A DNA stretch of 64,000 nt from Pantoea cypripedii (lineage in GTDB: Bacteria; Pseudomonadota; Gammaproteobacteria; Enterobacterales; Enterobacteriaceae): the NCBI RefSeq assembly GCF_002095535.1, contig NZ_MLJI01000001.1, positions 691,604 through 755,603 of the forward strand, given 5' to 3'. Positions 16,365 to 25,528 of the stretch are shown piece by piece; the stretch's first letter is position 1, and each line of letters begins with the position of its first letter. Below the pieces are notes generated by a model. The model searched no databases. It was not told where the DNA came from and saw only the letters and a list, made by a program, of their open reading frames with translations. Both the position numbers and the translations under genes were made by a program.

Positions 16365-17929
16365 CAGTCAATCACCCTCCCTTTAAAGGCAAACAGGCCC
16401 TGTGGTCGTTTCTGAATAAACAGCACGATCAACACCAGGATAAGGATTTTGCCCAGCACTGCGCCAATCTGCGGTTCCAGCACCTTATTAAGAATGCCGA
16501 GGCCAAAGGCGGCCACCACGGTACCCGCCAGCTGACCGACACCGCCGAGCACCACCACGAGGAAGGAGTCGATGATGTAGCCCTGGCCGAGTTCCGGGCC
16601 GACGTTACCCAACTGGGACAGCGCCACCCCACCCAGTCCGGCGATGCCGGAACCGAGGCCAAACGCCAGCATATCAATGCGTCCGGTAGGCACACCGCAG
16701 CAATCCGCCATCGCGCGGTTTTGCGTGACGGCGCGCACGCTGAGGCCGAGACGGGTTTTATTCAGCAGCAGCCAGGTCAGCCCCAGCACCGCAAACACAA
16801 ACAGGATCACCGCGATACGGTTGTAAGGCAGCACCAGGTTTGGCAGCACCTGCATGCCGCCGGAGAGCCAGTCCGGGTTGGAAACCTCAAGGTTCTGCGC
16901 GCCAAACAGCATCCGCACCAGCTGGATCAGCATCAGGCTGATACCCCAGGTGGCGAGCAGGGTCTCCAGCGGGCGGCCGTACAGATGACGGATAATGGTA
17001 CGTTCCAGCACCATGCCCATCACGGCGGTGATGATGAAGGCCACCGGCAGCGCCAGCAGCGGATACCACGCCAGCCACTGCGGTGCGAACTGCTGAAACA
17101 GGCTCTGCACCAGCCAGGTCGCGTACGCGCCCAGCATCAGCATCTCGCCGTGCGCCATGTTGATCACCCCGAGCAGGCCATAGGTGATCGCCAGACCGAG
17201 TGCCGCCAGCAGCAGGATCGATCCCAGCGACAGGCCGGTAAACGCCTGGCCGAGCAGATCCCCCCACATCAGGCGATGTTTGATTTGTTGCAGGCTGGCG
17301 CTGGCAGCGGCACGGACCTGGGCGTCAGGTTCGTTCGCCGGTTGTGTCAGGTTTAGCAGGCTGGCCTGCATATTGGGATCGCTCGATTCCCCCAGCAGCT
17401 GCACCGCTTTCAGCCGCACCTGCGCATCCGGGCTGGCGAGTTGCAGGTTGGCAGCGGCCATGGCGAGTGTGGCGTGGACCTTGCTGTCTTTTTCGCTGGC
17501 GAGACGTTGTTCAATCAGCGGCAACTGATCGGCCGCGCCATCATTTTGCAGCTGCTGCGCGGCGCGCAGACGAATGGCAGGATCGTCGCTCACCAGCTGG
17601 TGTGCGGCCAGTGCGCTGGCAATCAGCACGCGCAGCCGGTTGTTCATAAAGAGTTTTTTGGCGTCGCCGGTCGGCTGCTGTGCGCTGTCGAGCGGCTGGA
17701 ATTTGTCGTCCTGTTTACTGAACGGTTGTTTGTTTTCATCAATGACCACGGTTTCATTGTGCAACGCCTCCAGCAGCGGCAGGCGGCTGGCCTGCGGCGC
17801 GGCGGCCCATTGCTGGAGCAGCGTGGCCTGTTGGGTACGACTGGCGGCAGCGAAATCTGCGCCATCGCCCGCCTGGGCCAGCCAGGGCAGGAGCAACAGC
17901 AGACAGCAGAGATAGCGGCGAATTGTCAT
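16364..17929 (-). CDS. urtB: UrtB, urea ABC transporter permease with periplasmic N-terminal domain
   Basis: 521 residues from ATG 17929. A cleavable signal peptide ends at about Ala20 (WLAQA/GDG). A soluble, alanine-rich helical region of roughly 200 residues follows, with repeats of the DPAIRLRAAQQL / SPDAQVRLKAVQLL type (HEAT-like). The LivH-like permease domain with NMAHGEMLMLGAY comes last. This long, signal-bearing UrtB is the form often seen with proteobacterial urea systems. The upstream in-frame start (18025) would disrupt the signal peptide. The gap to urtA holds paired palindromes. Confidence 0.92.
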   Translation of the reverse strand: MTIRRYLCCLLLLLPWLAQAGDGADFAAASRTQQATLLQQWAAAPQASRLPLLEALHNETVVIDENKQPFSKQDDKFQPLDSAQQPTGDAKKLFMNNRLRVLIASALAAHQLVSDDPAIRLRAAQQLQNDGAADQLPLIEQRLASEKDSKVHATLAMAAANLQLASPDAQVRLKAVQLLGESSDPNMQASLLNLTQPANEPDAQVRAAASASLQQIKHRLMWGDLLGQAFTGLSLGSILLLAALGLAITYGLLGVINMAHGEMLMLGAYATWLVQSLFQQFAPQWLAWYPLLALPVAFIITAVMGMVLERTIIRHLYGRPLETLLATWGISLMLIQLVRMLFGAQNLEVSNPDWLSGGMQVLPNLVLPYNRIAVILFVFAVLGLTWLLLNKTRLGLSVRAVTQNRAMADCCGVPTGRIDMLAFGLGSGIAGLGGVALSQLGNVGPELGQGYIIDSFLVVVLGGVGQLAGTVVAAFGLGILNKVLEPQIGAVLGKILILVLIVLFIQKRPQGLFAFKGRVID

Positions 17930-17971
17930 GGTTCTGGCCCTGTGGTTGCGGGAGGGTGCGGTGATTGACCA

Positions 17972-18036
17972 GGTCGGCATTAATGCCGACCCTACATTCG
18001 TGCTCACCATTTGTAGGGTCGCCATTGATGGCGACC
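17972..18036. repeat. Paired palindromes in the urtA-urtB gap (GGTCGCCAT family)
   Basis: Two 20-bp palindromes, 17972-17991 (GGTCGGCATTAATGCCGACC) and 18017-18036 (GGTCGCCATTGATGGCGACC), are joined by the inverted 7-mers CCTACA(T) and (T)TGTAGG. The whole forms a BIME-like pair. It fills most of the 114-base space between urtA and urtB, the only sizeable gap in the operon. Confidence 0.75.
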
Positions 18037-18043
18037 GCTAACA

Positions 18044-19312
18044 TTACTGGGTGGATTTAACTGGATAATCCGGCTTCTTATCGTTACCGGCGATATACGG
18101 GCTCCACGGCTGGGCGCGTACCGGTTTATCGGTCTGCCACACCACGTTGAACTGACCGTTCTCTTCCACTTCACCAATCATCACTGGCTTATGCAGATGG
18201 TGGTTGGTTTTGTCCATGGTCAGGGTGAAACCGTCTGGCGCTTTGAAGGTTTGTCCGGCCATCGCCGCACGCACTTTGTCCACGTCGGTGGTGCCCGCTT
18301 TCTCTACCGCCTGCGCCCACATATGGATGCCGACATAGGTGGCTTCCATCGGGTCGTTGGTGACCACGGTGTTGGCGTTCGGCAGGTTATGCGCTTTGGC
18401 GTAGGCGCGGTAATCGGCGACAAACTTTTTGTTGGTTGGGTTATCAACGGACTCAAAGTAGTTCCAGGCCGCTAACTGACCCACCAGCGGTTTGGTGTCG
18501 ATACCGCGCAGTTCTTCCTCGCCCACCGAGAAGGCAATTACCGGAATATCGGTGGCTTTGATGCCCTGGTTCGCCAGCTCTTTGTAGAACGGCACGTTGG
18601 AGTCACCGTTAATGGTGGAGATCACCGCAGTTTTACCGCCAGCCGAGAATTTCTTGATGTTAGAAACGATGGTCTGGTAATCGCTGTAACCAAACGGGGT
18701 ATACACTTCCTGGATATCTTTATCCTGAACCCCTTTCGAATGCAGGAAGGCGCGCAGGATTTTGTTGGTGGTGCGCGGATAGACGTAGTCGGTGCCCAGC
18801 AGGAAGAAGCGTTTGGCACTGCCGCCGTCTTCGCTCATCAGGTATTCCACCGCCGGAATCGCCTGCTGGTTCGGTGCTGCGCCGGTATAGAACACGTTCG
18901 GTGACATTTCTTCGCCTTCATACTGCACCGGATAGAACAGCAGACCGTTCAGCTCTTCAAACACCGGCAGTACCGACTTACGCGATACGGAGGTCCAGCA
19001 GCCAAACACCACCGCCACTTTGTCCTGAGTCAGCAGCTGGCGGGCTTTCTCGGCAAACAGCGGCCAGTTGGACGCCGGGTCAACCACCACCGGTTCCAGC
19101 TTTTTGCCCAGCACGCCGCCCTTGGCGTTAATTTCATCAATGGTCATCAGCGCAACATCTTTCAGCGGTGTCTCCGAAATGGCCATGGTGCCGGAGAGCG
19201 AATGCATAATCCCCACTTTGATGGTATCGGCAGCCTGAGCACCAAAGGCAAAGCCCATGCTGACGACGGTAGCGGAGAGAGCGAAAGCCTTAAGCAACGA
19301 ACGTCTTTTCAT
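18044..19312 (-). CDS. urtA: UrtA, periplasmic urea-binding protein of the ABC transporter
   Basis: 422 residues with a signal peptide: MKRR, a hydrophobic core, and GAQA/AD cleavage at about residue 27. The rest is a type I periplasmic-binding fold of the branched-chain amino-acid/amide family (HSLSGTMAISE near the N-terminus). Such proteins deliver urea to UrtBC. It is the first of the five transport genes and is separated from the GntR gene by 30 bases, so transcription most likely continues from the promoter before the allophanate hydrolase gene. Confidence 0.93.
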   Translation of the reverse strand: MKRRSLLKAFALSATVVSMGFAFGAQAADTIKVGIMHSLSGTMAISETPLKDVALMTIDEINAKGGVLGKKLEPVVVDPASNWPLFAEKARQLLTQDKVAVVFGCWTSVSRKSVLPVFEELNGLLFYPVQYEGEEMSPNVFYTGAAPNQQAIPAVEYLMSEDGGSAKRFFLLGTDYVYPRTTNKILRAFLHSKGVQDKDIQEVYTPFGYSDYQTIVSNIKKFSAGGKTAVISTINGDSNVPFYKELANQGIKATDIPVIAFSVGEEELRGIDTKPLVGQLAAWNYFESVDNPTNKKFVADYRAYAKAHNLPNANTVVTNDPMEATYVGIHMWAQAVEKAGTTDVDKVRAAMAGQTFKAPDGFTLTMDKTNHHLHKPVMIGEVEENGQFNVVWQTDKPVRAQPWSPYIAGNDKKPDYPVKSTQ

Positions 19313-19342
19313 CGTTTAAACCCCTAAATGTGTAATGTGTTT

Positions 19343-20044
19343 TTATTCAATGGGTTGAAGCCTGGCCTGCTGTAACATATGTAAAGTGATTTTCCTGACC
19401 TCGGCCTTACTGACGGCGATATGGTCGGTCAGAATGCGCTGTGCCTCCTCGGTGTGTTGCTGAAAAATCGCCCGTAAGATCTGAGCGTGCTCGCGGTACG
19501 TGGCATCGACCCGGTCGTCTCGCGTGAAGTCGAGACGGCGAATGATGCGAATCTTTTCAGTCAGTTCGGCGTGCACCCGTGCCATCTCACGGTTGCCGGT
19601 GGCGCTGACCAGCGCCATATGAAACGCTTCGTCATGCAGCGACACCGCTTTGCCATCCTCCAGCCGGGCGTTGTCGATCCAGAAGATTTTCAGTTCGGTC
19701 AGGGTTTCCGCGCACTGCAACGGCGGCAGGGCGCAGAGACGGCGTACCGCTTCCCGCTCCAGCACGGTGCGGAAGTCGTACAGTTCTTCGAAGTATTCGA
19801 AGTCGAACGGCTTGATCTGCCAGCCGCTGCGGAACCACACCTCGACATAACCCTCGCGCTCCAGCCAGAACAACGCCTGACGCACCGGCGTGCGGCTGAC
19901 TTCCATCCGTTCCGCGATTTCGCTCTCGCTGAAGCGGTCGCCGGGCATCAGGCGAAACTCAAAAATATCGTTCTTCAGCGCCTGGTAGACTTTCTCAGCC
20001 AGCGCTTCCGGACGGCCTTTGCTGCGTTGCGGGGTCGTACTCAT
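19343..20044 (-). CDS. GntR-family (FCD/FadR subfamily) transcriptional regulator of the urea operon
   Basis: 233 residues. N-terminal winged helix with recognition region SESEIAERMEVSRTPVRQAL at about 39-58, then an all-helical FCD effector domain (about 85-220). It lies inside the operon, 9 bases after urea carboxylase and 30 before urtA, so it is co-transcribed with its probable targets and would be autoregulated. A candidate operator of the FCD class is at 25488-25497. Effector unknown; urea, allophanate or a related amide is inference. Confidence 0.88.
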   Translation of the reverse strand: MSTTPQRSKGRPEALAEKVYQALKNDIFEFRLMPGDRFSESEIAERMEVSRTPVRQALFWLEREGYVEVWFRSGWQIKPFDFEYFEELYDFRTVLEREAVRRLCALPPLQCAETLTELKIFWIDNARLEDGKAVSLHDEAFHMALVSATGNREMARVHAELTEKIRIIRRLDFTRDDRVDATYREHAQILRAIFQQHTEEAQRILTDHIAVSKAEVRKITLHMLQQARLQPIE

Positions 20045-20053
20045 GGCAATTCC

Positions 20054-23000
20054 TTATTCCAGCCACAGCAGGGTGTCGCCCGGACTGACCGGACGGCCCG
20101 CCTGGCAGGCGATACGTTTAACGCGACCCGCCTGAGGGGCAGTGATCGCCAGTTCCATCTTCATTGCTTCTACGATGATCAGCGTCTGACCGGCTTCGAC
20201 TTCATCACCCGGCTGCACCAGCACTTTCCAGATGTTGCCGTTCATATCGGCACACACCGCCAGCGCGCTGTCATCCTGCTCGTCGTTCACTACCAGCGTC
20301 TCTTCACTGGTCAGCGGCGCGTTCTGCTCTTCCTGCGCCCACAGCGTCACTTCCTGCTCAAACGCGGCAGCCTGGCGGCTACGGAACGCGTCGATGGAGG
20401 CGGCATGTTCGGCGAGGAATTGCTGATGCGCGGCGAAATCAAACACCGTCTCCTCAATGCGGATGCGCGCCCGGCCTTCACGGAAGTCATCACGCAGTTG
20501 AGTCAGTTCGTCTTCGCTCACCGGGTAGAAACGCACCTGGTCGAAGAAGTGCAGCAACCAGGGTTCGTCGGCGGCGAACTGATCGTTTTTCAGGAATTTG
20601 TTCCAGATAGGCAGCGTACGGCCAACCAGCTGGTAGCCACCGGGGGAGTCCATGCCGTAGATACACATGTACATGCCGCCGATACCCACCGTGCCTTCGG
20701 CGGTAAAGGTACGCGCCGGGCTGTATTTCGAGCTGAGCAGACGATGACGCGGATCGACCGGCACCGCGCAGGGCGCGCCGAGATACACATCGCCCAGACC
20801 GAGGATCAGGTAGCTGGCATCAAAAATGGTGTCGCGCACCGCTTCGCTACTCTCCAGGCCGTTAATACGCTGGATAAAGTCAACGTTGTTCGGCAGCCAC
20901 GGCGCAGTAGCGCGCACCGTTTCTTTGTAGCGTTCCACCGCACCGAGCGTGGCGCTGTCTTCAAACGCCATCGGCATCCAGACGATACGCGACGGGACTT
21001 TCAGCTGGCTGACATCACCCAGACCGGCTTCCAGTTCCAGCAGCAAGGCCATCAGGCGCGGCTGGCTGAGGATCAGGCTGTCGTAACGGATTTGCAGCGA
21101 GCGTACGCCGGGGGATAACTCTTCCACGCCGGGCACCGCGCGTTCGCGCAGGGCATTCATCAGCAGATGCACGCGCAGACGCAGCGCCAGATCCAGCACG
21201 TTGTCGCCGTATTCAATCAGCACGTATTTATCCCCCGCCTGGCGATAGGCCACCGCCGGAGTGCGGGTGGTGGCGGGCAGGGCGGCCAGCAGGGTCGCGG
21301 AACCGATATCGCTATCGGCCAGTGACGGCACTTCGAAGGCGGGCGCATGGGTCGGACGCAACGTCTCGACGCTGTGCGCCTGGGCTTTCTCCAGCGCCAC
21401 CGCTTCGTCAGCGCTGATCGGATGGAAACGAATGCTGTCGCCGGGTTTGACCTGGCCGACTTTCCACAACTCGGCTTTGGCGATGGTGACCGGGCAGACG
21501 AAGCCGCCGAGGCTTGGGCCGTCATGGGTGAGGATCACCGGGAAGTCGCCGGTGAAGTTCACGGCACCGATGGCGTATTCGCAATCGTGCACGTTGGACG
21601 GATGCAGCCCGGCTTCACCGCCGTTGGCGCGCGTCCAGCTCGGTTTTGGCCCCACCAGGCGCACGCCGAGGCGGTTGGAGTTGTAGTGCACCTGCCAGTC
21701 GCTGGCAAAAAATTCATCAATGGCGGCCTGGGTGAAGAAATCCGGTGCGCCGTGCGGTCCGTACAGCACGCCGATGCGCCATTCGCTGCCGTAGTGTGGC
21801 ACCAGCGCGTGATCCAGCGGCTGCGGCTCGCTGACCGGGGCTGGCGTGGTGCAGGCGGCCAGCTGCGGCTGGGAGATTGGCAGCATATCGGCGACGCGCA
21901 GGGTGCGTCCGGCATGACCACCAAACTGGCCGAGGGAGAAGGTGGCACGGCTGCCAAGATATTCCGGCACATCAAAACCGTTGCGTACCGCCAGATAGGT
22001 GCGGCAACCGCTGTGCGCACGGCCCAGCGTCAGGGTCTGTCCGGCGCGGACGTTGACCGGCTGCCAGTAGCTGATCGCTTCACCATCGAGATCCGCCGGG
22101 CAATCCGCACCGGTCAGGGCAATCACCGCATCGTTGTGAAAACGCAGCGTCGGTCCCTGCAAGGTGAATTCCAGCCCGGCAGCGGCTTCGTGGTTGCCGA
22201 CAATACGGTTGGCGAGACGGAAGGCGAAATCATCCATCGGCCCGGACGGTGGTACGCCGATGTCCCAGTAGCCGAGGCGGCCAGGGAAATCCTGGATGGT
22301 ACTGAAGGTGCCGGGTTGCAGCACCTCAATCACGCTGGCTGATGGGGTGAAGCTATCAAGGAAACGCGTCCAGACGTTGCCGCTGCGGAAAGCCTCAGTG
22401 GCGACGATTTGGCGCAGATAATCGAGGTTGCTGGCAATGCCGTGCAGCTGGGTCGCGCCCAGCGCCTGCTGCATTTTCGCCAGTGCGGCGTCACGGGTTG
22501 CGGCGTGCACGATCAGTTTGGCGACCATCGGGTCGTAATATGCTGAGACCTCGGTGCCGGTATCGATCCAGCCATCGACGCGCACGTCATCCGGGAAGCT
22601 GACGCCAGTCAGTACGCCAGGGCTGGGCTGGAAGTTTTTCAGCGGATCTTCGGCGTACAGACGCACCTCAATTGATGCGCCCTGCGGTGCCTGCTGCATC
22701 CGCGCCCAGTCGAGGCTGTCGCCCGCTGCCACTTTCAGCATGCATTCCACCAGGTCGAGGCCGGTGACGCACTCGGTCACCGGATGCTCCACCTGCAAAC
22801 GGGTGTTCACTTCGAGGAAATAAAACGCATCCTGTTCGGCGTCGTAGATATATTCCACGGTACCGGCGCTGCGGTAGCTCACCAGCTCGCCAAGGCGTAC
22901 TGCTGAAGCCAGCAACGCTTCGCGCGTCGCCTGCGGCAGATTGGGGGCCGGGGTTTCTTCCACCACTTTCTGATTACGACGTTGCAGCGAGCAGTCGCGC

Positions 23001-23674
23001 TCGCCAAGGGCGATGACCTTGCCGTTGCCGTCACCAAAAATCTGGACTTCGACATGACGGGCGCGATCGATGCAGCGCTCAAGAAACACACCCGCATCGC
23101 TAAAGAATTGTTCGCCGAGACGACGCACGCTTTCCCACGCGTTGCGCAGGGCATCGGCATCGGCGCAGCGCGTCAGGCCGATACCGCCGCCACCGGCGGT
23201 GCTTTTCAGCATCACCGGATAACCGATGTCATCGGCGGCGCTCAGCGCCTCGTCCAGCGAGCTCAGCAGCGGGGTACCCGGCGTCATTGGCACACCGGCA
23301 CTGGCCGCCAGCTCACGCGCCCGGTGTTTCAGGCCGAATTCGCCGATTTGCTGGGCGGTGGGGCCAACAAACGCGATGCCCGCGTCTTCACAGGCGGCAG
23401 CAAACGGCAGGCTTTCCGACAGGAAGCCGTAGCCCGGCCAGATGGCTTCAGCACCGGTTTCTTTTGCGGCAGCGAGGATTTTGTCGATCTTCAGGTAGCT
23501 GTCGCTGGCTTTATCGCCGCCCAGCGCAATGGCAACATCGGCTTCTTTAACGTGACGCGCGTTGCGGTCAGCGTCGGAATAAACCGCCACGCTTTTCACG
23601 CCAAGGCGCTTCAGGGTGCGGATGGCACGGCAGGCGATTTCGCCACGGTTAGCAATCAGAACGGTGCTGAACAT
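20054..23674 (-). CDS. uca: Urea carboxylase (biotin- and ATP-dependent)
   Basis: 1206 residues. Order: biotin carboxylase with ATP-grasp (about 1-450), a KipA/AHS2-type half (about 457-780), a KipI/AHS1-type half (about 805-1020), and a biotinyl domain (about 1135-1206) with biotin-accepting Lys1172 in EAMKMEL. The first two-thirds include GERDCSLQRRNQK typical of biotin carboxylases. Reaction: urea + bicarbonate + ATP to allophanate. Some relatives are guanidine carboxylases, but those usually travel with DUF1989 deiminase genes and a guanidine riboswitch, neither seen here. The UrtABCDE genes favour urea. Starts two bases after the allophanate hydrolase stop. Confidence 0.9.
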   Translation of the reverse strand: MFSTVLIANRGEIACRAIRTLKRLGVKSVAVYSDADRNARHVKEADVAIALGGDKASDSYLKIDKILAAAKETGAEAIWPGYGFLSESLPFAAACEDAGIAFVGPTAQQIGEFGLKHRARELAASAGVPMTPGTPLLSSLDEALSAADDIGYPVMLKSTAGGGGIGLTRCADADALRNAWESVRRLGEQFFSDAGVFLERCIDRARHVEVQIFGDGNGKVIALGERDCSLQRRNQKVVEETPAPNLPQATREALLASAVRLGELVSYRSAGTVEYIYDAEQDAFYFLEVNTRLQVEHPVTECVTGLDLVECMLKVAAGDSLDWARMQQAPQGASIEVRLYAEDPLKNFQPSPGVLTGVSFPDDVRVDGWIDTGTEVSAYYDPMVAKLIVHAATRDAALAKMQQALGATQLHGIASNLDYLRQIVATEAFRSGNVWTRFLDSFTPSASVIEVLQPGTFSTIQDFPGRLGYWDIGVPPSGPMDDFAFRLANRIVGNHEAAAGLEFTLQGPTLRFHNDAVIALTGADCPADLDGEAISYWQPVNVRAGQTLTLGRAHSGCRTYLAVRNGFDVPEYLGSRATFSLGQFGGHAGRTLRVADMLPISQPQLAACTTPAPVSEPQPLDHALVPHYGSEWRIGVLYGPHGAPDFFTQAAIDEFFASDWQVHYNSNRLGVRLVGPKPSWTRANGGEAGLHPSNVHDCEYAIGAVNFTGDFPVILTHDGPSLGGFVCPVTIAKAELWKVGQVKPGDSIRFHPISADEAVALEKAQAHSVETLRPTHAPAFEVPSLADSDIGSATLLAALPATTRTPAVAYRQAGDKYVLIEYGDNVLDLALRLRVHLLMNALRERAVPGVEELSPGVRSLQIRYDSLILSQPRLMALLLELEAGLGDVSQLKVPSRIVWMPMAFEDSATLGAVERYKETVRATAPWLPNNVDFIQRINGLESSEAVRDTIFDASYLILGLGDVYLGAPCAVPVDPRHRLLSSKYSPARTFTAEGTVGIGGMYMCIYGMDSPGGYQLVGRTLPIWNKFLKNDQFAADEPWLLHFFDQVRFYPVSEDELTQLRDDFREGRARIRIEETVFDFAAHQQFLAEHAASIDAFRSRQAAAFEQEVTLWAQEEQNAPLTSEETLVVNDEQDDSALAVCADMNGNIWKVLVQPGDEVEAGQTLIIVEAMKMELAITAPQAGRVKRIACQAGRPVSPGDTLLWLE

Positions 23675-23676
23675 GA

Positions 23677-25473
23677 TTATTTACTCCCCTGAGTCGCCAG
23701 CCAGTTGCGCCAGCCGCCGAATTCGGTGATCTCCAGTGCCTGTTTCAGCACCGCCGGTTCACAGATAAAACCTTTCACGACGCGGCCATCGGCCAGTGTC
23801 AGTGAGCCAATGCCCAGCGGAGGTGGGATTTCCGCCACGAACTCGCCAAAGCGCGCCAGCGGGATGTCCCACAGCTCGACGGTAATCGCCGTACCCTGCT
23901 CATCACGCAGCAGGCCGGGTTTTTTGATTGGCCCATCAAGTAGGGCAAACAGTCGGTAGTTGTTGGCAGTGGTGGTTTCTTCCACCAGCACCGCCTGACG
24001 GGTGGTGAGCTGGAAATTCAGTGGCATACCGGTCAGGTGCGCACCGACCACCGCGACACGCACATGGTCGGCTGAAGGAGGCAAGGCGGCGTGCTGCGTC
24101 GGTTGCGCCTTGCCAGTGGCACCGAGCGGCAACGCCAGCTGTTGTTGCCAGCGCAGGCCAAACTCTACCAGCGCACGATCGTGCCAGGCGGGCGCGATCA
24201 GGGTGATGCCCGCAGGCAGGCCATCGGCACGGAACGGCGCAGGCAGCGCCAGCGCGCTGAGATCGGCCAGGTTGGTGAAATTGGTGTAGGTGCCGAACTG
24301 CGAGTTGTAGTGCACCGGCTCCTGTTGCATCTCTTCCAGCGTATGGATGGTCGGCGAGGTGGGCACTACCACGGCATCAAACTGTGCCAGGGTCTGCTGA
24401 ATCTGACGCGTCAGTTCGGCGCGCAGGTATTCGGCCTGATAAGCCTCCACGGCGCTGTACTTCAGGCCGCTGCTGACGATGCCATACACCACCGGGTCCA
24501 TCTCTTCCGGGCGGTTGATCATCTCGCCCACTGCCACGGTGCGCTCGGCGACCCACGGGCCGTAGTACAGCTGCTCTGCCAACTGATGGAACGGGGTAAA
24601 GTCGATGGGATGCAGCGTGGCACCGCTGGCCAGCAGGCGCTCCAGCGCGCTATCCCAGGCGGCTTCGGCCTGCTTGTCATCAAAGAATTCCGGGTTGGCC
24701 GGGATGGCAAAGTCCGGGTGGGCCTTGATGCTGGCCGGTGCGGTATGCGGGTTGCTGCGTGAGTAGGCATCGTCCGCGTCATAGCCACCGGCGGCGCTGG
24801 CGACGGCAAACGCATCTTCCACCGTCAAGGCAAACACGGAAACGGTGTCATTCAGGCGACAGGCGGGCAGTAAGCCATTGGCAGAGAACCAGCCTTTGGT
24901 CGGTTTCAGGCCAACAATATTGTTAAACCCGGCCGGTACGCGGCCAGAACCGGCGGTATCGGTACCGAGAGAGAAGCCAACCAGACCGCGTGCCAGTACC
25001 GAGGCGGAGCCAGAGCTGGACCCGCCGCTGACGTAGTCCGGATTAAAAGTATTGCTGACCGCGCCAAACGGCGAGCGGGTGCCGACCAGGCCGGTAGCGT
25101 ATTGGTCCAGATTGGTTTTACCGATCAGCACTGCGCCCGCGGCTTTCAGTTGTGCCACGACGAAGGCATCGGCGGTGGCGGTGTAGGTCAGTGCCGGACA
25201 GGCGGCGGTGGTCGGCCAGCCCGCAACATCGATATTGTCTTTAACCGCAAAGGGTACGCCGAACAGCGGCAGCGCAGCCGGGTTACTCAGGTAGCTGGCG
25301 AGCAGTGGCTCAATTTGCGCCTGCAATTGCGCCGGAGTGGCGAGGTAAAGCCAGGCGTTGTCCTGAGGATCAATGGCGTTGAGGTGCGCCGTCAGCAGGG
25401 CAGTAATCTGCTGCGGTTCCTGTTGATAGCGCTGTTGCCAATCCTGAATCGTAAGACCAAAAGTCGATGCCAT
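23677..25473 (-). CDS. atzF: Allophanate hydrolase (amidase-signature family)
   Basis: 598 residues from ATG 25473. Amidase-signature catalytic triad: Lys78 (PFAVKDN), cis-Ser152 (SGGSSSGS) and nucleophile Ser176 (DTAGSGR). The C-terminal third (about 430-598) is the extra allophanate-hydrolase domain. Allophanate is cleaved to two ammonia and two CO2, completing urea breakdown without urease. A TTG 36 bases upstream is open but lies before the transcription start predicted from the sigma-54 promoter, so the ATG is preferred. First gene of the operon. The symbol atzF is used by family; DUR1-like names are also applied. Confidence 0.9.
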   Translation of the reverse strand: MASTFGLTIQDWQQRYQQEPQQITALLTAHLNAIDPQDNAWLYLATPAQLQAQIEPLLASYLSNPAALPLFGVPFAVKDNIDVAGWPTTAACPALTYTATADAFVVAQLKAAGAVLIGKTNLDQYATGLVGTRSPFGAVSNTFNPDYVSGGSSSGSASVLARGLVGFSLGTDTAGSGRVPAGFNNIVGLKPTKGWFSANGLLPACRLNDTVSVFALTVEDAFAVASAAGGYDADDAYSRSNPHTAPASIKAHPDFAIPANPEFFDDKQAEAAWDSALERLLASGATLHPIDFTPFHQLAEQLYYGPWVAERTVAVGEMINRPEEMDPVVYGIVSSGLKYSAVEAYQAEYLRAELTRQIQQTLAQFDAVVVPTSPTIHTLEEMQQEPVHYNSQFGTYTNFTNLADLSALALPAPFRADGLPAGITLIAPAWHDRALVEFGLRWQQQLALPLGATGKAQPTQHAALPPSADHVRVAVVGAHLTGMPLNFQLTTRQAVLVEETTTANNYRLFALLDGPIKKPGLLRDEQGTAITVELWDIPLARFGEFVAEIPPPLGIGSLTLADGRVVKGFICEPAVLKQALEITEFGGWRNWLATQGSK

Positions 25474-25487
25474 GGGTGAATTCCAAC

Positions 25488-25497
25488 TGGTATACAA
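25488..25497 (-). promoter_or_regulatory. Candidate GntR/FCD operator
   Basis: Minus-strand TTGTATACCA fits the FadR-subfamily pattern TNGT-N-ACNA with a two-base spacer. It would sit at about +5 to +14 of the sigma-54 transcript, a position suited to repression. The site was found by eye, and no second copy was seen in the operon. Confidence 0.45.
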
Positions 25498-25512
25498 GAT
25501 GGAATTCAACAG

Positions 25513-25528
25513 AGCAAAGGACGTGCCA
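25513..25528 (-). promoter_or_regulatory. Sigma-54 (RpoN) promoter of the urea operon
   Basis: The minus strand reads TGGCACGTCCTTTGCT. This matches the sigma-54 consensus TGGCACG-N4-TTGC(A/T) at every fixed base, with the invariant GG and GC 10 bp apart. Predicted start of transcription is near 25502, giving a ~29-base leader to the ATG at 25473. Partial NtrC-like half sites TGCACA (25592-25597) and GGTGCG (25625-25630) lie upstream but are weak. Confidence 0.8.

Noticed and set aside
19487..21118. A 543-codon open frame antisense to the GntR and urea carboxylase genes
   Set aside because: It crosses two real genes in the opposite direction and has shadow-like composition rich in His, Arg and Gln with no domain.
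12000..25510. The urea block as a mobile genomic island
   Set aside because: No integrase, tRNA, insertion sequence or flanking direct repeat was found, and its GC-rich coding resembles the backbone. It may still be accessory, but transfer is not shown.
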